64,000 nt of DNA from JAYVJH01 sp043777595 (GCA_043777595.1 JAYWHT010000061.1:1-64000), one strand, 5' to 3'. Positions 1-9,799 are shown, counted from the first letter of the stretch. Made by a program: numbers and translations. The notes: generated from the sequence alone by a model not told the origin.

Positions 1-155
1 AATAACAGCTTTAACATTCGCAATATTTTTAAATTTTATTGCCGAAATGCCCATTTTACAGGTCAAAAACTTTATCTTTTAATTAGCACAATCCGTAAGT
101 ACATATCCAACTTTGGGAGCTACAATTTCGTCTATCTATCAAAAACTATAAAATC

Positions 156-554
156 ATGAAAAATCTAATTTTTTGCTTGGTATTTATTTTGGTTGGTTGC
201 TCAAAATCAAACAAAATTGATCCTGATGGGTTGAAGTATGGTGAAAGCTATGTTTTTGATAAATCATTGGACGCAAAAATTGCATTTGTAGATGTTCAAG
301 ATGGGAGATGTTGTAGACAATGCAAGTGTTTTATAGCAGGTTGGATAACTGTAACTCTGGACGTGACAAGTCCAGACACTCAAAAACAAACTATTAAGTT
401 ATTTCTTGCGCTAAAAGAAGAAGATAGAAGTGCAATAGTTAAAATCAAAGGCCAAAATTTTAAAATCTATTTTGTTTCGGTGTATCCAGACAATGAAGAC
501 TGGTCAAGCAAAAAAGAGGACTATTCTGTTGTTTTGCAAATAACCAAAATATAA
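156..554 (+). CDS. small secreted lipoprotein, unknown function
   Basis: A 132-residue protein begins with a hydrophobic leader ending in the lipobox LVGC (Cys15), so it is probably lipidated and anchored facing the periplasm. The segment around residues 50-60 carries a cluster of cysteines (CCRQCKC), which may form disulfides or bind metal. No family is recognised. It ends two bases before the convergent RNase H gene, so the two share an unresolved 3' boundary. Confidence 0.7.
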   Translation: MKNLIFCLVFILVGCSKSNKIDPDGLKYGESYVFDKSLDAKIAFVDVQDGRCCRQCKCFIAGWITVTLDVTSPDTQKQTIKLFLALKEEDRSAIVKIKGQNFKIYFVSVYPDNEDWSSKKEDYSVVLQITKI

Positions 555-556
555 AC

Positions 557-1192
557 CTATTTCCTCCCAAAATCAGCCGGGTTTTCGCCCCAGTATTCTG
601 TCTCCCATTTTAGTACTTTGTTGGTGTAAGTGTTGTCATTGAGCCAGCGTTCGGCACGTTGCAAAAGTTCAAAAAGCTCTTTATTAGCTTCGGTTACTTC
701 GAGTTTAGTATTGGCGTGCTTGCGTTTGAGCCAACTGAGGGCAGTCTTTGAGTCGGTATAAATCGGCAAGTCGCTCTTGTGTTGTTTCAAATAGGCCAAT
801 GCGTGAATAATAGCCAAAAACTCACCAATGTTGTTTGTACCTTGCTGATATGGGCCTTTGGTAAATAGTTTTTCGCCGCTCTGAATATGCACACCTTGGT
901 ACTCGACTACGCCTGTGGAGGTGTTCCAGGCGGCATCGACCGCTATGCTGTTTTTGTTTGGGTAACCAATATGTGCGGGCGGAGGTGCGGTAGAAGTTGG
1001 TTTTTTGTCTTTGCCTACAAAATCCCAATAGTTGCCTTTGAGTGCCGCTTCTGCTTCTGTCAAATTTTCAAATGACTTAAAACGGGCATCTGCTACACCC
1101 TTTATTTGCGCTTCGCAGTCTTTCCAATCTGTAAAAACTCCTGTCTGTTTTCCTTGCCAAACGACGTAGTACTTTTGTTTTTTGTTTTTCAT
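557..1192 (-). CDS. rnhA: ribonuclease HI with N-terminal viroplasmin domain
   Basis: This enzyme cleaves RNA in RNA-DNA hybrids in the cytoplasm. Residues about 7-50 form the small hybrid-binding viroplasmin/HBD domain (YYVVWQGKQTGVF) found on many Bacteroidota and eukaryotic RNases HI. The catalytic domain follows, with the four acidic residues in IAVDAAWN, NNIGEFLAI, IYTDSKTAL and NPADFGRK. A low-complexity TSTAPPPA linker joins the two. The length of 211 residues is usual for the two-domain form. It lies 5 bases downstream of the PBP gene on the same strand and is probably cotranscribed with it. Confidence 0.9.
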   Translation of the reverse strand: MKNKKQKYYVVWQGKQTGVFTDWKDCEAQIKGVADARFKSFENLTEAEAALKGNYWDFVGKDKKPTSTAPPPAHIGYPNKNSIAVDAAWNTSTGVVEYQGVHIQSGEKLFTKGPYQQGTNNIGEFLAIIHALAYLKQHKSDLPIYTDSKTALSWLKRKHANTKLEVTEANKELFELLQRAERWLNDNTYTNKVLKWETEYWGENPADFGRK

Positions 1193-1197
1193 TACTA

Positions 1198-3507
1198 CTA
1201 AAACATCACACTTTCGTCGTCGTTTATTTTTGGTCTAAAATAGGTGTTGGTACTGTCCACACGCAAGCCGCCGCAGCCTAAGTTGGCTTCTAAGCCATCG
1301 GGTCGGCGAAAACGGTCTTTGCGATAGGGTGAGCGCACGCCGCCCGCCAAGTCGGGGTCGTCAAATACTTTTTTCATATAATAAGCCCAAGCTGGCAAAG
1401 CCACGTGGCCTCCTTGCCCATCTTGGATATTTGTAAAATGTACGTGGTTGTCTTCGCCACCTACCCATACTCCTGTTACGAGGTTGGGGGTCATGCCCAT
1501 AAACCACGCATCTGTATAGTCAGAGGTTGTACCTGTTTTGGCGGCTATTTCGTTTTTGTCAATAAAATTATACTTGTTTTTCAAACTTACTGCCGTACCC
1601 TCTTGTACTGCACCTTGCATAATAAACAACATTTGGTAGGCTACACTGGGGCTGATAACTTCTTTTTCGCTCACTGGAAACTCGGCCAACAGCCTCCCAT
1701 TTTTGTCCTCGATACGAGTTACAAACCGTGGCTCAACGTGTTTGCCCAAATTGGCAAAAGTAGAATAGGCATTGACCATTTCAAAGACTGTAACGCTGGG
1801 CGTTCCTAAGCAGATGGTAACATCGTTTTCGGGCAAGGGGCTGGTTATGCCTATTTTGTGGGCATAGTCGGCCACTAATTTTGGCCCGACCTGTTTCATC
1901 AAATAGGCACTAACCGAATTGACAGATGCTCCCAATGCTTGCCGTAAATTGAGCGAACGACCCGAGAAACGGCTATTTGAGTTTTGAGGACACCAATCGC
2001 CAATACATACCTGTTGGTCAATGATTTGTGTGCATGGCGTAACAAAATTTTGATCAATAGCTGTAGTATAAACAAAGGGCTTGAAAGTAGAGCCTGGCTG
2101 CCTTGCACCTTGTTTGACGTGGTCGTATTTGAAATGTTTGAAGTTAATACCACCCACCCAAGCCTTTACATCGCCTGTTTGTGGTTCCATTGATACCATG
2201 CCTGTATGCAAAAAACTATTGTAATATTTCAACGAGTCAAGCGGACTCATCAGCGTATCTCTGTCGCCTCTGAGCGAATATACCCGCATCTTGACTTTGG
2301 TTGTCATGGCTTTTAATATAGTAGACTCACCAAAGCCCGCTCGCTTCATTTCAATGTATCTTCCACATTTTCTGAGCGAGCGTTTTATAAAATACGGGTC
2401 TTCGACATAGCCTTTGTCTTTTTTAATAACCCACGGTGTTGATTTTCTCAACTTAACTGAATTGTCGAGTTTCAGTTGCTGTATTTTCATATTTTGAGTC
2501 GCTGCGTCTTCGGCATATAGCTGCATTCGAGAGTCGATGGTCGTATATATCCTCAGGCCGCTGGTGTAGAGGTCGTAGTCGGTGCTGTTGTCTTTGTTAT
2601 ATTCTACGAGCCAGTCTTTCATCCAGTCTTTGAGGGCTTCTCTAAAATAAGGTGCGGGGCCTGTGTTGTGGTTTTCGATAGTGATTTTTAGGCCGAGTGT
2701 TTTTTGTTTGGTTTTAATAAAATCTTGTTCTTTTATCAAACCATATTTGTTCATTTGTGCCAACACAGTATTGCGCCTTTCAAGCGACCGCTCTGGAAAA
2801 ATGCGAGGATTGAATCTTGATGGGTTTTGTAACATTCCAACCAGCAATGCCGCCTGATGCAGGTCTAAGTTCCATGGCTCACGGTTAAAGTACGTCTTAG
2901 CTGCTGTTCTGATACCCAGCGCATTGTTGCCAAACGAAACTGTGTTGAGGTACATCATCATAATTTCTTGTTTGGTATAATTGCGCTCTAACCTAACGGC
3001 CAAAATCCACTCTTTGGTTTTGGATATTACAGTCTTGATAATTGGAAAGCCGCCCAAAGTACCTTTAAATTTTTCGCTACGGGTTTCAAACAAATTTTTG
3101 GCCAACTGCTGAGACAGCGTACTACCACCGCCAGAGTTACCACCGCCAGTGAGACCTTTTAAGACCCGAAACATTGAGCGGGGGTCAATGCCCGAATGTT
3201 TCATAAAACGGGCATCTTCGGTAGCTACCAACGCCCGAACGACATTGGGCGAGAGTTGGTCGAACTCGATAGGAGTACGGTTTTCGAGAAAAAACTTGGA
3301 TAACAACTGTCCGTCTGCGGTTATAATTTCGGAGGCTACTTGGCTATTTGGGTTTTCTATGGCTTTCAGGTCTGGCATTCCACCAAAAAGCCAAAAGAAA
3401 TTGAAAAACACTGCCACAATATAAAGTATAGGCAGAATTATTAGCATAAAACCAATACGCCAAACCCGACTGATGTTTGAATTGTACTTGCCTTTTATAA
3501 ATTCCAT
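1198..3507 (-). CDS. class A penicillin-binding protein (PBP1A type), peptidoglycan glycosyltransferase/transpeptidase
   Basis: A bifunctional inner-membrane enzyme that polymerises lipid II glycans and cross-links peptides. After a short cytoplasmic tail, one transmembrane helix spans about residues 15-40. The GT51 domain follows, with the catalytic-Glu motif EDARFMKHSGID near residue 95 and GGSTLSQQLAKN. The transpeptidase domain has the nucleophile motif STFKPF near 473, the SxN motif SVN near 526 and KTGTTSDYTDAWF near 655. The 769-residue length is normal for the family. All motifs are intact. Confidence 0.93.
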   Translation of the reverse strand: MEFIKGKYNSNISRVWRIGFMLIILPILYIVAVFFNFFWLFGGMPDLKAIENPNSQVASEIITADGQLLSKFFLENRTPIEFDQLSPNVVRALVATEDARFMKHSGIDPRSMFRVLKGLTGGGNSGGGSTLSQQLAKNLFETRSEKFKGTLGGFPIIKTVISKTKEWILAVRLERNYTKQEIMMMYLNTVSFGNNALGIRTAAKTYFNREPWNLDLHQAALLVGMLQNPSRFNPRIFPERSLERRNTVLAQMNKYGLIKEQDFIKTKQKTLGLKITIENHNTGPAPYFREALKDWMKDWLVEYNKDNSTDYDLYTSGLRIYTTIDSRMQLYAEDAATQNMKIQQLKLDNSVKLRKSTPWVIKKDKGYVEDPYFIKRSLRKCGRYIEMKRAGFGESTILKAMTTKVKMRVYSLRGDRDTLMSPLDSLKYYNSFLHTGMVSMEPQTGDVKAWVGGINFKHFKYDHVKQGARQPGSTFKPFVYTTAIDQNFVTPCTQIIDQQVCIGDWCPQNSNSRFSGRSLNLRQALGASVNSVSAYLMKQVGPKLVADYAHKIGITSPLPENDVTICLGTPSVTVFEMVNAYSTFANLGKHVEPRFVTRIEDKNGRLLAEFPVSEKEVISPSVAYQMLFIMQGAVQEGTAVSLKNKYNFIDKNEIAAKTGTTSDYTDAWFMGMTPNLVTGVWVGGEDNHVHFTNIQDGQGGHVALPAWAYYMKKVFDDPDLAGGVRSPYRKDRFRRPDGLEANLGCGGLRVDSTNTYFRPKINDDESVMF

Positions 3508-3586
3508 TTACTAAAATGATAGGTTAAGAATTAGAATAGTGCGAAAGTAACGATTTTATCGAAAAGTACAAAAAATACCCCACTAT

Positions 3587-3994
3587 TTAGTTTTTGATGA
3601 TTTCGATAATACTATCATAATATTGAAATTTATCATCGGACGATATAACTGGTAATTTTTCAGCCAATGCTGTTGCTAATATCAGTCTATCAAAGGGGTC
3701 TCGGTGTGCATCAACAAGAGGTATTTGCTCGTATGCCCAGATATGATTATTTTGGATTGGTAAAAACTGCAAGCCATTTTCTAAAAGCTGAGTATAAATT
3801 TGCTCTATGTTTGTATTAAATTCGGGTAGCTTTCCTATTTTTTGCTTTATACTCAGCTCAAAGAGGGATACTTGACTAAAAAATACCCCATCACTCATGA
3901 TTCGTAAAATATCTCTGGTTTTGGTCTTTAATTTTGGAGAGTCCTGTACAATCCAGAAAGCAATCTGGGTATCTATCAAACAACTATTCATCAC
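3587..3994 (-). CDS. PIN-domain toxin (VapC-like ribonuclease)
   Basis: A 135-residue PIN nuclease, the toxin half of a type II toxin-antitoxin pair; such proteins usually cut tRNA or rRNA with Mg2+. The acidic active-site residues are visible: Asp8 in LIDTQ, Glu in SLFELS, Asp in DPFDRLILA and the SSDDKF tail motif. It starts with a 4-base overlap with the antitoxin gene's stop, the typical antitoxin-first arrangement. Both genes look intact. Confidence 0.85.
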   Translation of the reverse strand: MMNSCLIDTQIAFWIVQDSPKLKTKTRDILRIMSDGVFFSQVSLFELSIKQKIGKLPEFNTNIEQIYTQLLENGLQFLPIQNNHIWAYEQIPLVDAHRDPFDRLILATALAEKLPVISSDDKFQYYDSIIEIIKN

Positions 3995-4212
3995 ATATAG
4001 TCTTGAAGGTCTGATAATGGTTCGTTAAAATCATCGGGGAGATTTGCCATATTATCTAAGCCACCAAATCGTATGGTCGCTTTATTTTGAGAGGACTTTC
4101 TTTTAATAATGTCATCTACAAACATCAATATAACTTTTCCTTGTTTGTCAGGTAGTTTTTCGTCAAAATATATCTGACCATTTTCTATTGTACCACTTAT
4201 TGCTGTAAGCAT
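3991..4212 (-). CDS. antitoxin of the PIN toxin pair
   Basis: A 73-residue protein directly upstream of, and overlapping, the PIN toxin gene. The N-terminal half (TIENGQIYFDEKLP, then GKVILMF) looks like the small beta-rich DNA-binding part of AbrB/DUF2281-like antitoxins. The acidic C-terminal tail (LPDDFNEPLSDLQDYM) would be the toxin-neutralising segment. It presumably binds its own promoter, but no clear operator was seen. Assignment rests on gene order and the general pattern, not on a firm family match. Confidence 0.75.
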   Translation of the reverse strand: MLTAISGTIENGQIYFDEKLPDKQGKVILMFVDDIIKRKSSQNKATIRFGGLDNMANLPDDFNEPLSDLQDYM

Positions 4213-4254
4213 GGTTTTTGTTGGTTTATTTTAAACAAAAATACGAAGATATTT

Positions 4255-6477
4255 CTATTTTCGAGTACTTAGTTCTTGCGATTCGAGTAGTTCTTTGGCA
4301 CGGGGTAGTAGTGGGCTGTTGGGAAATTCTTTGATAAAATCATTGACGGCTTTCAAATAAGCATCTCGGCCATTGACTTTGCCAGCGAGCAATATCCGCA
4401 AAAACCCAAACTTATCCTGAATTTTGGTATTGGCGTGGTTTGCTATTTCTGTTTCGCTACGAGCGAGGGCTTCGGTATAGTTGCCCGACTGGTAGAGCAA
4501 ATATAACTGCTCGTAGTCTCTGGTGGCTTGTAACTCTGGGTTGCCAACAACGTCGGTCTTTCCGCCCGAATTGTTTATTAGTCGTAAGTAAGGCGAATTT
4601 GGAAATTCTGTACCCAAAACATCTTTCCATTTGGGTTTATTGGCCTGTATGTCGGTCAAATATAACAAATAATAAGTCTCTGGTTTGTAGCCAGTTGCTG
4701 AAAACCGTTCGAGGAGTTCTTTAAATGTTTTGACAGAATTGACGGGTTCGTTTAGTCCAAATTTATATATTTTTCCTAACTGATAATGACTGTCTTCGAG
4801 CCGTTTGTTGGAGGCATCAAACTCAGGTTTGCGAAATGGAATATTGGCTTTGAGGCTTTCTTTTTTGGTTTTCCATTCAGGCGAGTCTTTTGTTATTGGC
4901 TCATTGGTCATCGAAGCCAGGTTGGCAGCACCATTTACTACCGTAGGCATAGCTGGCGTGCTTGCCGTGGGGCTGTTGTCGGTAAGCAGGGTCAAGGCCG
5001 AAGTTTTGTTGCTTCTTCGCCAGTCGTCGGCCAGCGTTCGTCGGCCCCATTTTTGTTGAAAATCAATTTTGTTTTGGTTTGCCAATAGTTTATTGTACAA
5101 CACAAATTGCTCTGTTTGAGGCGTTTGTATGTCTGCCAAGTTTATAGCTTCCGTTGCCTTTGCAGCATCAATCAACCGTTGGGCTTCTTTACGTTTTTCG
5201 GCTTCGTCCTCTATTTCTTTCTCAATCAGCCCGTCTAAATATTTGTCCAATGCCGCTGGGTTTAGCTGCGAGAGCCGTTGCAGACTGTCTTCGGTTCTGA
5301 TTATGGTCAGTTGTTTTACAAAATCGTCGAGTACGGCTTTGCGGTCGGCTACTTTGGTATATTGCAACGACGACTTAGGCAAAACTGCAAGCGAACTATC
5401 GTAATAGGCTTTGGCTTGTTCGTAATTTTGTAGTTTTTCATAATTGATACGAGCCATTTCCAGGTATGTGTATGGCACTTGCGAGGTATTGGTAGTGGTA
5501 TTTTGAACAGATTTCTTAAAATAGTCTAATGCTTTGGCAAATTTGTTTTTCCGAGTTTCGATGACCCCCATTGCATAATAAAGCCTGTCTTTGAGGTCGT
5601 TATTTTTGCGGTCGTCGAGTAGTTTATCAAACCCATTATCGAGCGATACATTTGGGTCGGTCAGTGATTCGTTTTGCAGAGAGTTCAAGTTGGCATAAAA
5701 ACCAAGGTCATAGTTGGGTCTATTTTTGGCTACCTGTTCATATTTTTTGTTGGCCATCTGGTATTTTTCCATCAAGTCATACATTTGTGCCGCTGCAAAA
5801 TACGTGCGGGCTTTGTCCTCGTTTTTGGGCATGAGGTCAAACGTTTCTTCCAAAATAGCCGTTGCCAAGCCATATTCTTGTTTATGCTGATGCAAATACG
5901 CTTTGTTCAAATAAAAATCACGGGTATTGGTCTTGTTCAATGGCTGCGAGCGGAGGTATTCGGCTACGGCCAAGCTGGCATTATAATCTTTGGTCTCGGT
6001 GTAAGCCCGCATGAGCCATATCAGGGCTTCATGCTTGTCGTTGTCGTCTGAGCCTTTTACGTTTATGTATTTCAATGTTTCTATTCCTTCTGTAAACTGC
6101 CCTTTGTAAAGCCTTGCTTTGGCAATTAACACCAATGAATTGTCCACCCATTTGCTGTTTTGGTGCAAACTTGGCACAAGCGAGCCTTTCTTGATTACAT
6201 CGTCCAATAACGGCCTCACTACCTGTGCCTTGACCGAGTCCAATGGTTGCAAAATAGGCATCAGTTGGTTATAATCGTCTTTTCGGTTGTCGTCAAGTGT
6301 TTTTTCGGCTTCTGTCATCTTGTCTCGTGCTATAATATAAGCATTGAACTTGGCCGTTAGGTTGTGATAGCCCACTGCTACGGGGCCAGTACTAAATTGC
6401 GAACAAGACGAAAGCCAACAGCTAATAATAACTGTGCAAAAAGGTAAAAAGAAATAAGTACAATATTGATTTTTCAC
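4255..6477 (-). CDS. porW: type IX secretion / gliding lipoprotein PorW/SprE, TPR repeats
   Basis: A 740-residue periplasm-facing lipoprotein. The leader ends in the lipobox LSSC, followed by the conserved family opening (YHNLTAKFNAYIIARDKMTEA). Most of the first 400 residues are TPR helical repeats, and a further repeat block forms the C-terminus. PorW/SprE links the T9SS outer-membrane complex to its motor and is needed for secretion and gliding in Flavobacterium. It implies the host has a type IX system. It stands alone, transcribed leftward. Confidence 0.8.
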   Translation of the reverse strand: MKNQYCTYFFLPFCTVIISCWLSSCSQFSTGPVAVGYHNLTAKFNAYIIARDKMTEAEKTLDDNRKDDYNQLMPILQPLDSVKAQVVRPLLDDVIKKGSLVPSLHQNSKWVDNSLVLIAKARLYKGQFTEGIETLKYINVKGSDDNDKHEALIWLMRAYTETKDYNASLAVAEYLRSQPLNKTNTRDFYLNKAYLHQHKQEYGLATAILEETFDLMPKNEDKARTYFAAAQMYDLMEKYQMANKKYEQVAKNRPNYDLGFYANLNSLQNESLTDPNVSLDNGFDKLLDDRKNNDLKDRLYYAMGVIETRKNKFAKALDYFKKSVQNTTTNTSQVPYTYLEMARINYEKLQNYEQAKAYYDSSLAVLPKSSLQYTKVADRKAVLDDFVKQLTIIRTEDSLQRLSQLNPAALDKYLDGLIEKEIEDEAEKRKEAQRLIDAAKATEAINLADIQTPQTEQFVLYNKLLANQNKIDFQQKWGRRTLADDWRRSNKTSALTLLTDNSPTASTPAMPTVVNGAANLASMTNEPITKDSPEWKTKKESLKANIPFRKPEFDASNKRLEDSHYQLGKIYKFGLNEPVNSVKTFKELLERFSATGYKPETYYLLYLTDIQANKPKWKDVLGTEFPNSPYLRLINNSGGKTDVVGNPELQATRDYEQLYLLYQSGNYTEALARSETEIANHANTKIQDKFGFLRILLAGKVNGRDAYLKAVNDFIKEFPNSPLLPRAKELLESQELSTRK

Positions 6478-6577
6478 AACAGGGGGTATGTTAATGCGAA
6501 ATTAAGCCACAAAACTAACGATTTCTTTATTCTAAAATTGTACGCCCCAAAAATATAAGAATATAGATAAAAAGTAT

Positions 6578-6585
6578 TATTTTTG
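6578..6585 (+). promoter_or_regulatory. candidate -7 box of a Bacteroidota promoter
   Basis: TATTTTTG matches the TAnnTTTG consensus and sits 31 bases before the methyltransferase start. No good -33 TTTG is seen 19-21 bases upstream, so support is partial. Confidence 0.45.
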
Positions 6586-6616
6586 CGACCAAAACTAACC
6601 AAACAACTATCAAAAG

Positions 6617-7204
6617 ATGGATTTTATAGAAAAAATCAGTAATCTATATAAAAGAAAAATACTCAGAACAGACAAAGACCGCTGGAACTACCAATATAAC
6701 TTGGGTCGTTGGGAAGGTCTCGGTGCGCTCGAAGAACTATCAAGATTTAGTATCATTGTAGGTTATTCGCAGCATTTCAAGCCCGAAGGTAAAATATTAG
6801 AATATGGTGCAGGCGAAGGTTATTTGCAACAGCGGTTCGATAAATCTAAGTACAGTTTATATTATTCGACAGACGTGTCAGATGTGGCCATTGACAACGC
6901 ACAAAAATACAACGACCACAAAACCCAGCACTTGATTGCTGACATGAATACCTATGACCCATCGATAAAGTTTGACGTTATTATAATAAACGAAGCCATT
7001 TATTATGGCCATTCTGTACAAGCTATCTTAGACAGATGTGCCAATTATCTAAACGACGACGGTATATTTATTGTGAGCATCAATCACGACGACCGCAACG
7101 CCAAATGGCATAAAATGATGGATGAATGTACTTTTCCTAAAATTGATAAAAGTACTGTAACAACCGCTCGCAATACATTTACTATCACTGTTTTAGGAAA
7201 ATAG
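6617..7204 (+). CDS. class I SAM-dependent methyltransferase
   Basis: A 195-residue Rossmann-fold methyltransferase. The SAM-binding motif I is ILEYGAGEGYL near residue 62, followed by an acidic residue after the second strand (YYSTDVSD) and the motif DVIIINEAIYYG. This resembles the Methyltransf_12/23 small-molecule group. The substrate cannot be inferred. It is preceded by a plausible promoter and is the first gene of a rightward run with the DUF2452 gene and menB. Confidence 0.8.
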   Translation: MDFIEKISNLYKRKILRTDKDRWNYQYNLGRWEGLGALEELSRFSIIVGYSQHFKPEGKILEYGAGEGYLQQRFDKSKYSLYYSTDVSDVAIDNAQKYNDHKTQHLIADMNTYDPSIKFDVIIINEAIYYGHSVQAILDRCANYLNDDGIFIVSINHDDRNAKWHKMMDECTFPKIDKSTVTTARNTFTITVLGK

Positions 7205-7348
7205 ATGAGAGATGTACGATGTATGATGTGTATTGTAGTAGGCAAAAAAACATACATCAAACACCATATATCAGGTACTTATTTTTGAATTTTAGAAACA
7301 TTCTTTCTTTTTTGAGGGTTATAAACGGATTAAGTATTTACAAGATTT

Positions 7349-7783
7349 ATGATAGAAAATCCAATCAACCCCGACAAAGTTGCCGAAAACCCAGGCTTGA
7401 TGGCCTATGCACATTCGGCAGGTGGGGCAGTAATCAAGCCTGACGACATGGGTAAGGTCAAAGGCAAAGCAGTGTTGGCCATGCACCAACAATCTGAGCG
7501 ACAACTCAACCAGGTATATCAGCAGATGGCGACACTGGCACAGCAAGCCAAAGAACTCCGCCAACGTGTAGAGGTTTCAGAACGTATTTATCGAGTCAAT
7601 ATGGGCTTCGACCCTATATTAAATGAGACTTACTATGTTTATGAAAAAGAAGATGGTACAGACTTACTCTCAATGGTAGCACCTGACGAATGGGGGCGGT
7701 CGTATAAGTTTAGCCGCTTTGTGGCCAAAGTAACCATGCTCGCCGACCATACTTGGGACGTGCAGTATAATGAAAATCAATAG
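7349..7783 (+). CDS. DUF2452 family protein
   Basis: A 144-residue cytoplasmic protein matching the DUF2452 pattern: the NPxxVAENPGLMAYAHSAG opening, a helical middle rich in Gln/Arg, and the motif GFDPILNETYYVYEK. Function is unknown in the family. The upstream 140 bases hold short degenerate repeats (gatgtacgatgtatgatg) of the kind common between Bacteroidota genes. Confidence 0.8.
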   Translation: MIENPINPDKVAENPGLMAYAHSAGGAVIKPDDMGKVKGKAVLAMHQQSERQLNQVYQQMATLAQQAKELRQRVEVSERIYRVNMGFDPILNETYYVYEKEDGTDLLSMVAPDEWGRSYKFSRFVAKVTMLADHTWDVQYNENQ

Positions 7784-7838
7784 TCAATAATCATTTAGTG
7801 TTAAATGATAGAATGACCCAATAACTCAATCACTCAAT

Positions 7839-8654
7839 ATGTACACTTGGGAAACAATCAAACCTTACGAAGATATTTTATTTACACTTCACGAAGGTAT
7901 TGCCAAAATTAGTATCAATCGCCCCGAAAAGCATAACGCCTTTCGGCCTCAGACAGTCAAAGAAATGATTGATGCCATGCACATCTGTCGAGAAGACGAG
8001 CGCATCGAGGTCATTATTCTCACTGGCGAAGGTGGTAAGGCGTTCTGCTCAGGCGGCGACCAGTCTGTACGAGGTCATGGCGGCTACATTGGCGACGACC
8101 ACGTACCACGCCTGAACGTACTCGACCTTCAAAAAATGATACGCTCTATACCCAAAGTTGTGATAGCGATGGTAGCTGGCTACGCCATTGGTGGTGGCCA
8201 CGTGCTACACGTAGTGTGCGATATGACGGTAGCGGCTGATAATGCCAAATTTGGACAAACTGGCCCCAAAGTAGGTAGCTTCGATGGAGGCTTTGGAGCG
8301 TCTTATTTAGCCAGAGTCGTTGGTCAGAAAAAAGCCCGTGAAATTTGGTTTTTGTGCGACCAATACGATGCTGACGAAGCCCTGCAAATGGGGCTTGTCA
8401 ATAAAGTAGTGCCGCTCGACAAACTCGAAGAAACGACCGTAGCATGGTGTAAAAAAATACAGTTAAAGTCGCCGCTGTCTATTCGTATGCTCAAATCGTC
8501 GTTTAATGCCGAGCTCGATGGCCAAGCTGGTATTCAAGAATTGGCTGGTAATGCAACATTGCTTTACTACCTGACCGAAGAAGCCAAAGAAGGTTTTAAT
8601 TCATTCTTAGAAAAACGCCAGCCCGATTTTAGTAAATTCCCAAAGTTTCCTTAG
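7839..8654 (+). CDS. menB: 1,4-dihydroxy-2-naphthoyl-CoA synthase
   Basis: A crotonase-fold enzyme closing the naphthoate ring in menaquinone synthesis (OSB-CoA to DHNA-CoA). Diagnostic MenB features are visible: FCSGGDQSVRGHGGY, the oxyanion-hole segment VAGYAIGGGH, and the KVGSFDGGFGASYLAR block with the catalytic Asp. The 271-residue length is typical. It starts 55 bases after the DUF2452 gene. No other men genes are nearby. Confidence 0.93.
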   Translation: MYTWETIKPYEDILFTLHEGIAKISINRPEKHNAFRPQTVKEMIDAMHICREDERIEVIILTGEGGKAFCSGGDQSVRGHGGYIGDDHVPRLNVLDLQKMIRSIPKVVIAMVAGYAIGGGHVLHVVCDMTVAADNAKFGQTGPKVGSFDGGFGASYLARVVGQKKAREIWFLCDQYDADEALQMGLVNKVVPLDKLEETTVAWCKKIQLKSPLSIRMLKSSFNAELDGQAGIQELAGNATLLYYLTEEAKEGFNSFLEKRQPDFSKFPKFP

Positions 8655-8893
8655 AAGTATTGAGTGTAGAATCAAAAAAAATAGATTTGTACAAAGAGTT
8701 CAGGACGTATTCTAATTTATCAGAAGATGGTAAATTAGAATACAAAGCTAAATTGAGAAATGATGCATCTAAACGGTCTGAATCAGAAAAATCTTAATAT
8801 AAAGCAGCTATCTTGTCAAATATGCAAGAAATCAGAGAAAAGCTATTTGAAATCAACTTGCAAATAGACAAACAGATACTGGTTAAAGTCTAA
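8654..8893 (+). pseudogene. broken small coiled-coil ORF with internal stop
   Basis: One frame stays open apart from a single TAA at 8795-8797. It reads a charged helical peptide (DLYKEFRTYSNLSEDGKL ... KAAILSNMQEIREKLFEI). Changing the TAA to GAA would restore about 79 codons. There is no ATG at the 5' end; the frame is preceded by menB. It is probably a decayed gene, or non-coding DNA that is open by chance. No family recognised. Confidence 0.35.
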
Positions 8894-8903
8894 ATCTTGA
8901 TTG

Positions 8904-9782
8904 CTAAATACTCGCAAAACGATAAAAAATACCCAGCGGCAACTTGTGTCGGGCTTGGTCTGAGAGATAGAGTTCCCCAAATTCTGTATTAGTTACATCA
9001 CCAAAACAGTCTCTGATAAGATTTTCGGCCATCAGTGCCGAAAAACCGAGTGAGTACAGGTTCAAGATAAATACAAAATGTTGCTTATCAAGTAGCTGGG
9101 CGCAGGCTTTGAGTAGCTCGTTGAGTTGTTCCTCCAATATCCATTTTTCACCTTGTGGCCCACGACCGTAAGCGGGCGGGTCTAATATCAAGCAGTTGTA
9201 TGTTTTGTTGCGGCGCACCTCACGCTGCACATACTTAAAGGCATCTTCGACCATCCATCTGATGTTATCATTGCCGCTGGCCTCCATGTTTTCACGAGAC
9301 CACGTTACGACTTGCTTCACCGAGTCCACGTGCGTAACGTCTGCGCCTGTCTGTCGTGCAGCTACCGATGCTGCACCTGTGTAGGCAAATAGATTCAATA
9401 CCGTTGGCTGGCTGATGGGCAGTTGTCGTAATTTTTGGTCAATAAAATCCCAGTTAGCAGCTTGTTCTGGAAACACTCCCACGTGTTTGAATGACGTAAG
9501 CGAACATTTAAGTTCTAAGTTCAGCCCTCCGTTACGGTAGTTTATCCACCATTTTTCAACCATTCCTTTTTTTAGTTGCCATTCGCCTCGCTCTGGCGAC
9601 GATTTTTCTCGCTTAAATGTAGCATCTGCCGCTTGCCAGTCCGATTCAGGTAGAGATTTGTCCCAAATAGCTTGTGGTTCTGGTCGGCTCAATATGTATT
9701 GTCCAAAGCGTTCGAGTTTTTCAAAATTACCCGAATCAATCAGTTCGTAGTCTTTCCAGTTTTGAGGGGTCAGTAGTTGCAT
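8904..9782 (-). CDS. class I SAM-dependent methyltransferase, RlmI/YccW-like (possible rRNA cytosine-C5)
   Basis: A 292-residue protein resembling the catalytic half of RlmI/RlmK-type RNA methyltransferases. It has motif I VLNLFAYTGAAS, the acidic DSVKQVV after strand 2, and the post-motif LDPPAYGRG expected to face the target base. It lacks an obvious N-terminal PUA domain, so it matches the short form common in Bacteroidota. The substrate is inferred from the family. Confidence 0.8.
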   Translation of the reverse strand: MQLLTPQNWKDYELIDSGNFEKLERFGQYILSRPEPQAIWDKSLPESDWQAADATFKREKSSPERGEWQLKKGMVEKWWINYRNGGLNLELKCSLTSFKHVGVFPEQAANWDFIDQKLRQLPISQPTVLNLFAYTGAASVAARQTGADVTHVDSVKQVVTWSRENMEASGNDNIRWMVEDAFKYVQREVRRNKTYNCLILDPPAYGRGPQGEKWILEEQLNELLKACAQLLDKQHFVFILNLYSLGFSALMAENLIRDCFGDVTNTEFGELYLSDQARHKLPLGIFYRFASI

Positions 9783-9799
9783 TAAGTAAATGTAAGATT

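Noticed and set aside
4440..6051. Several plus-strand frames of 60-125 codons opposite the PorW gene
   Set aside because: The codon pattern and start sites fit only the leftward gene; no ribosome sites or family patterns.
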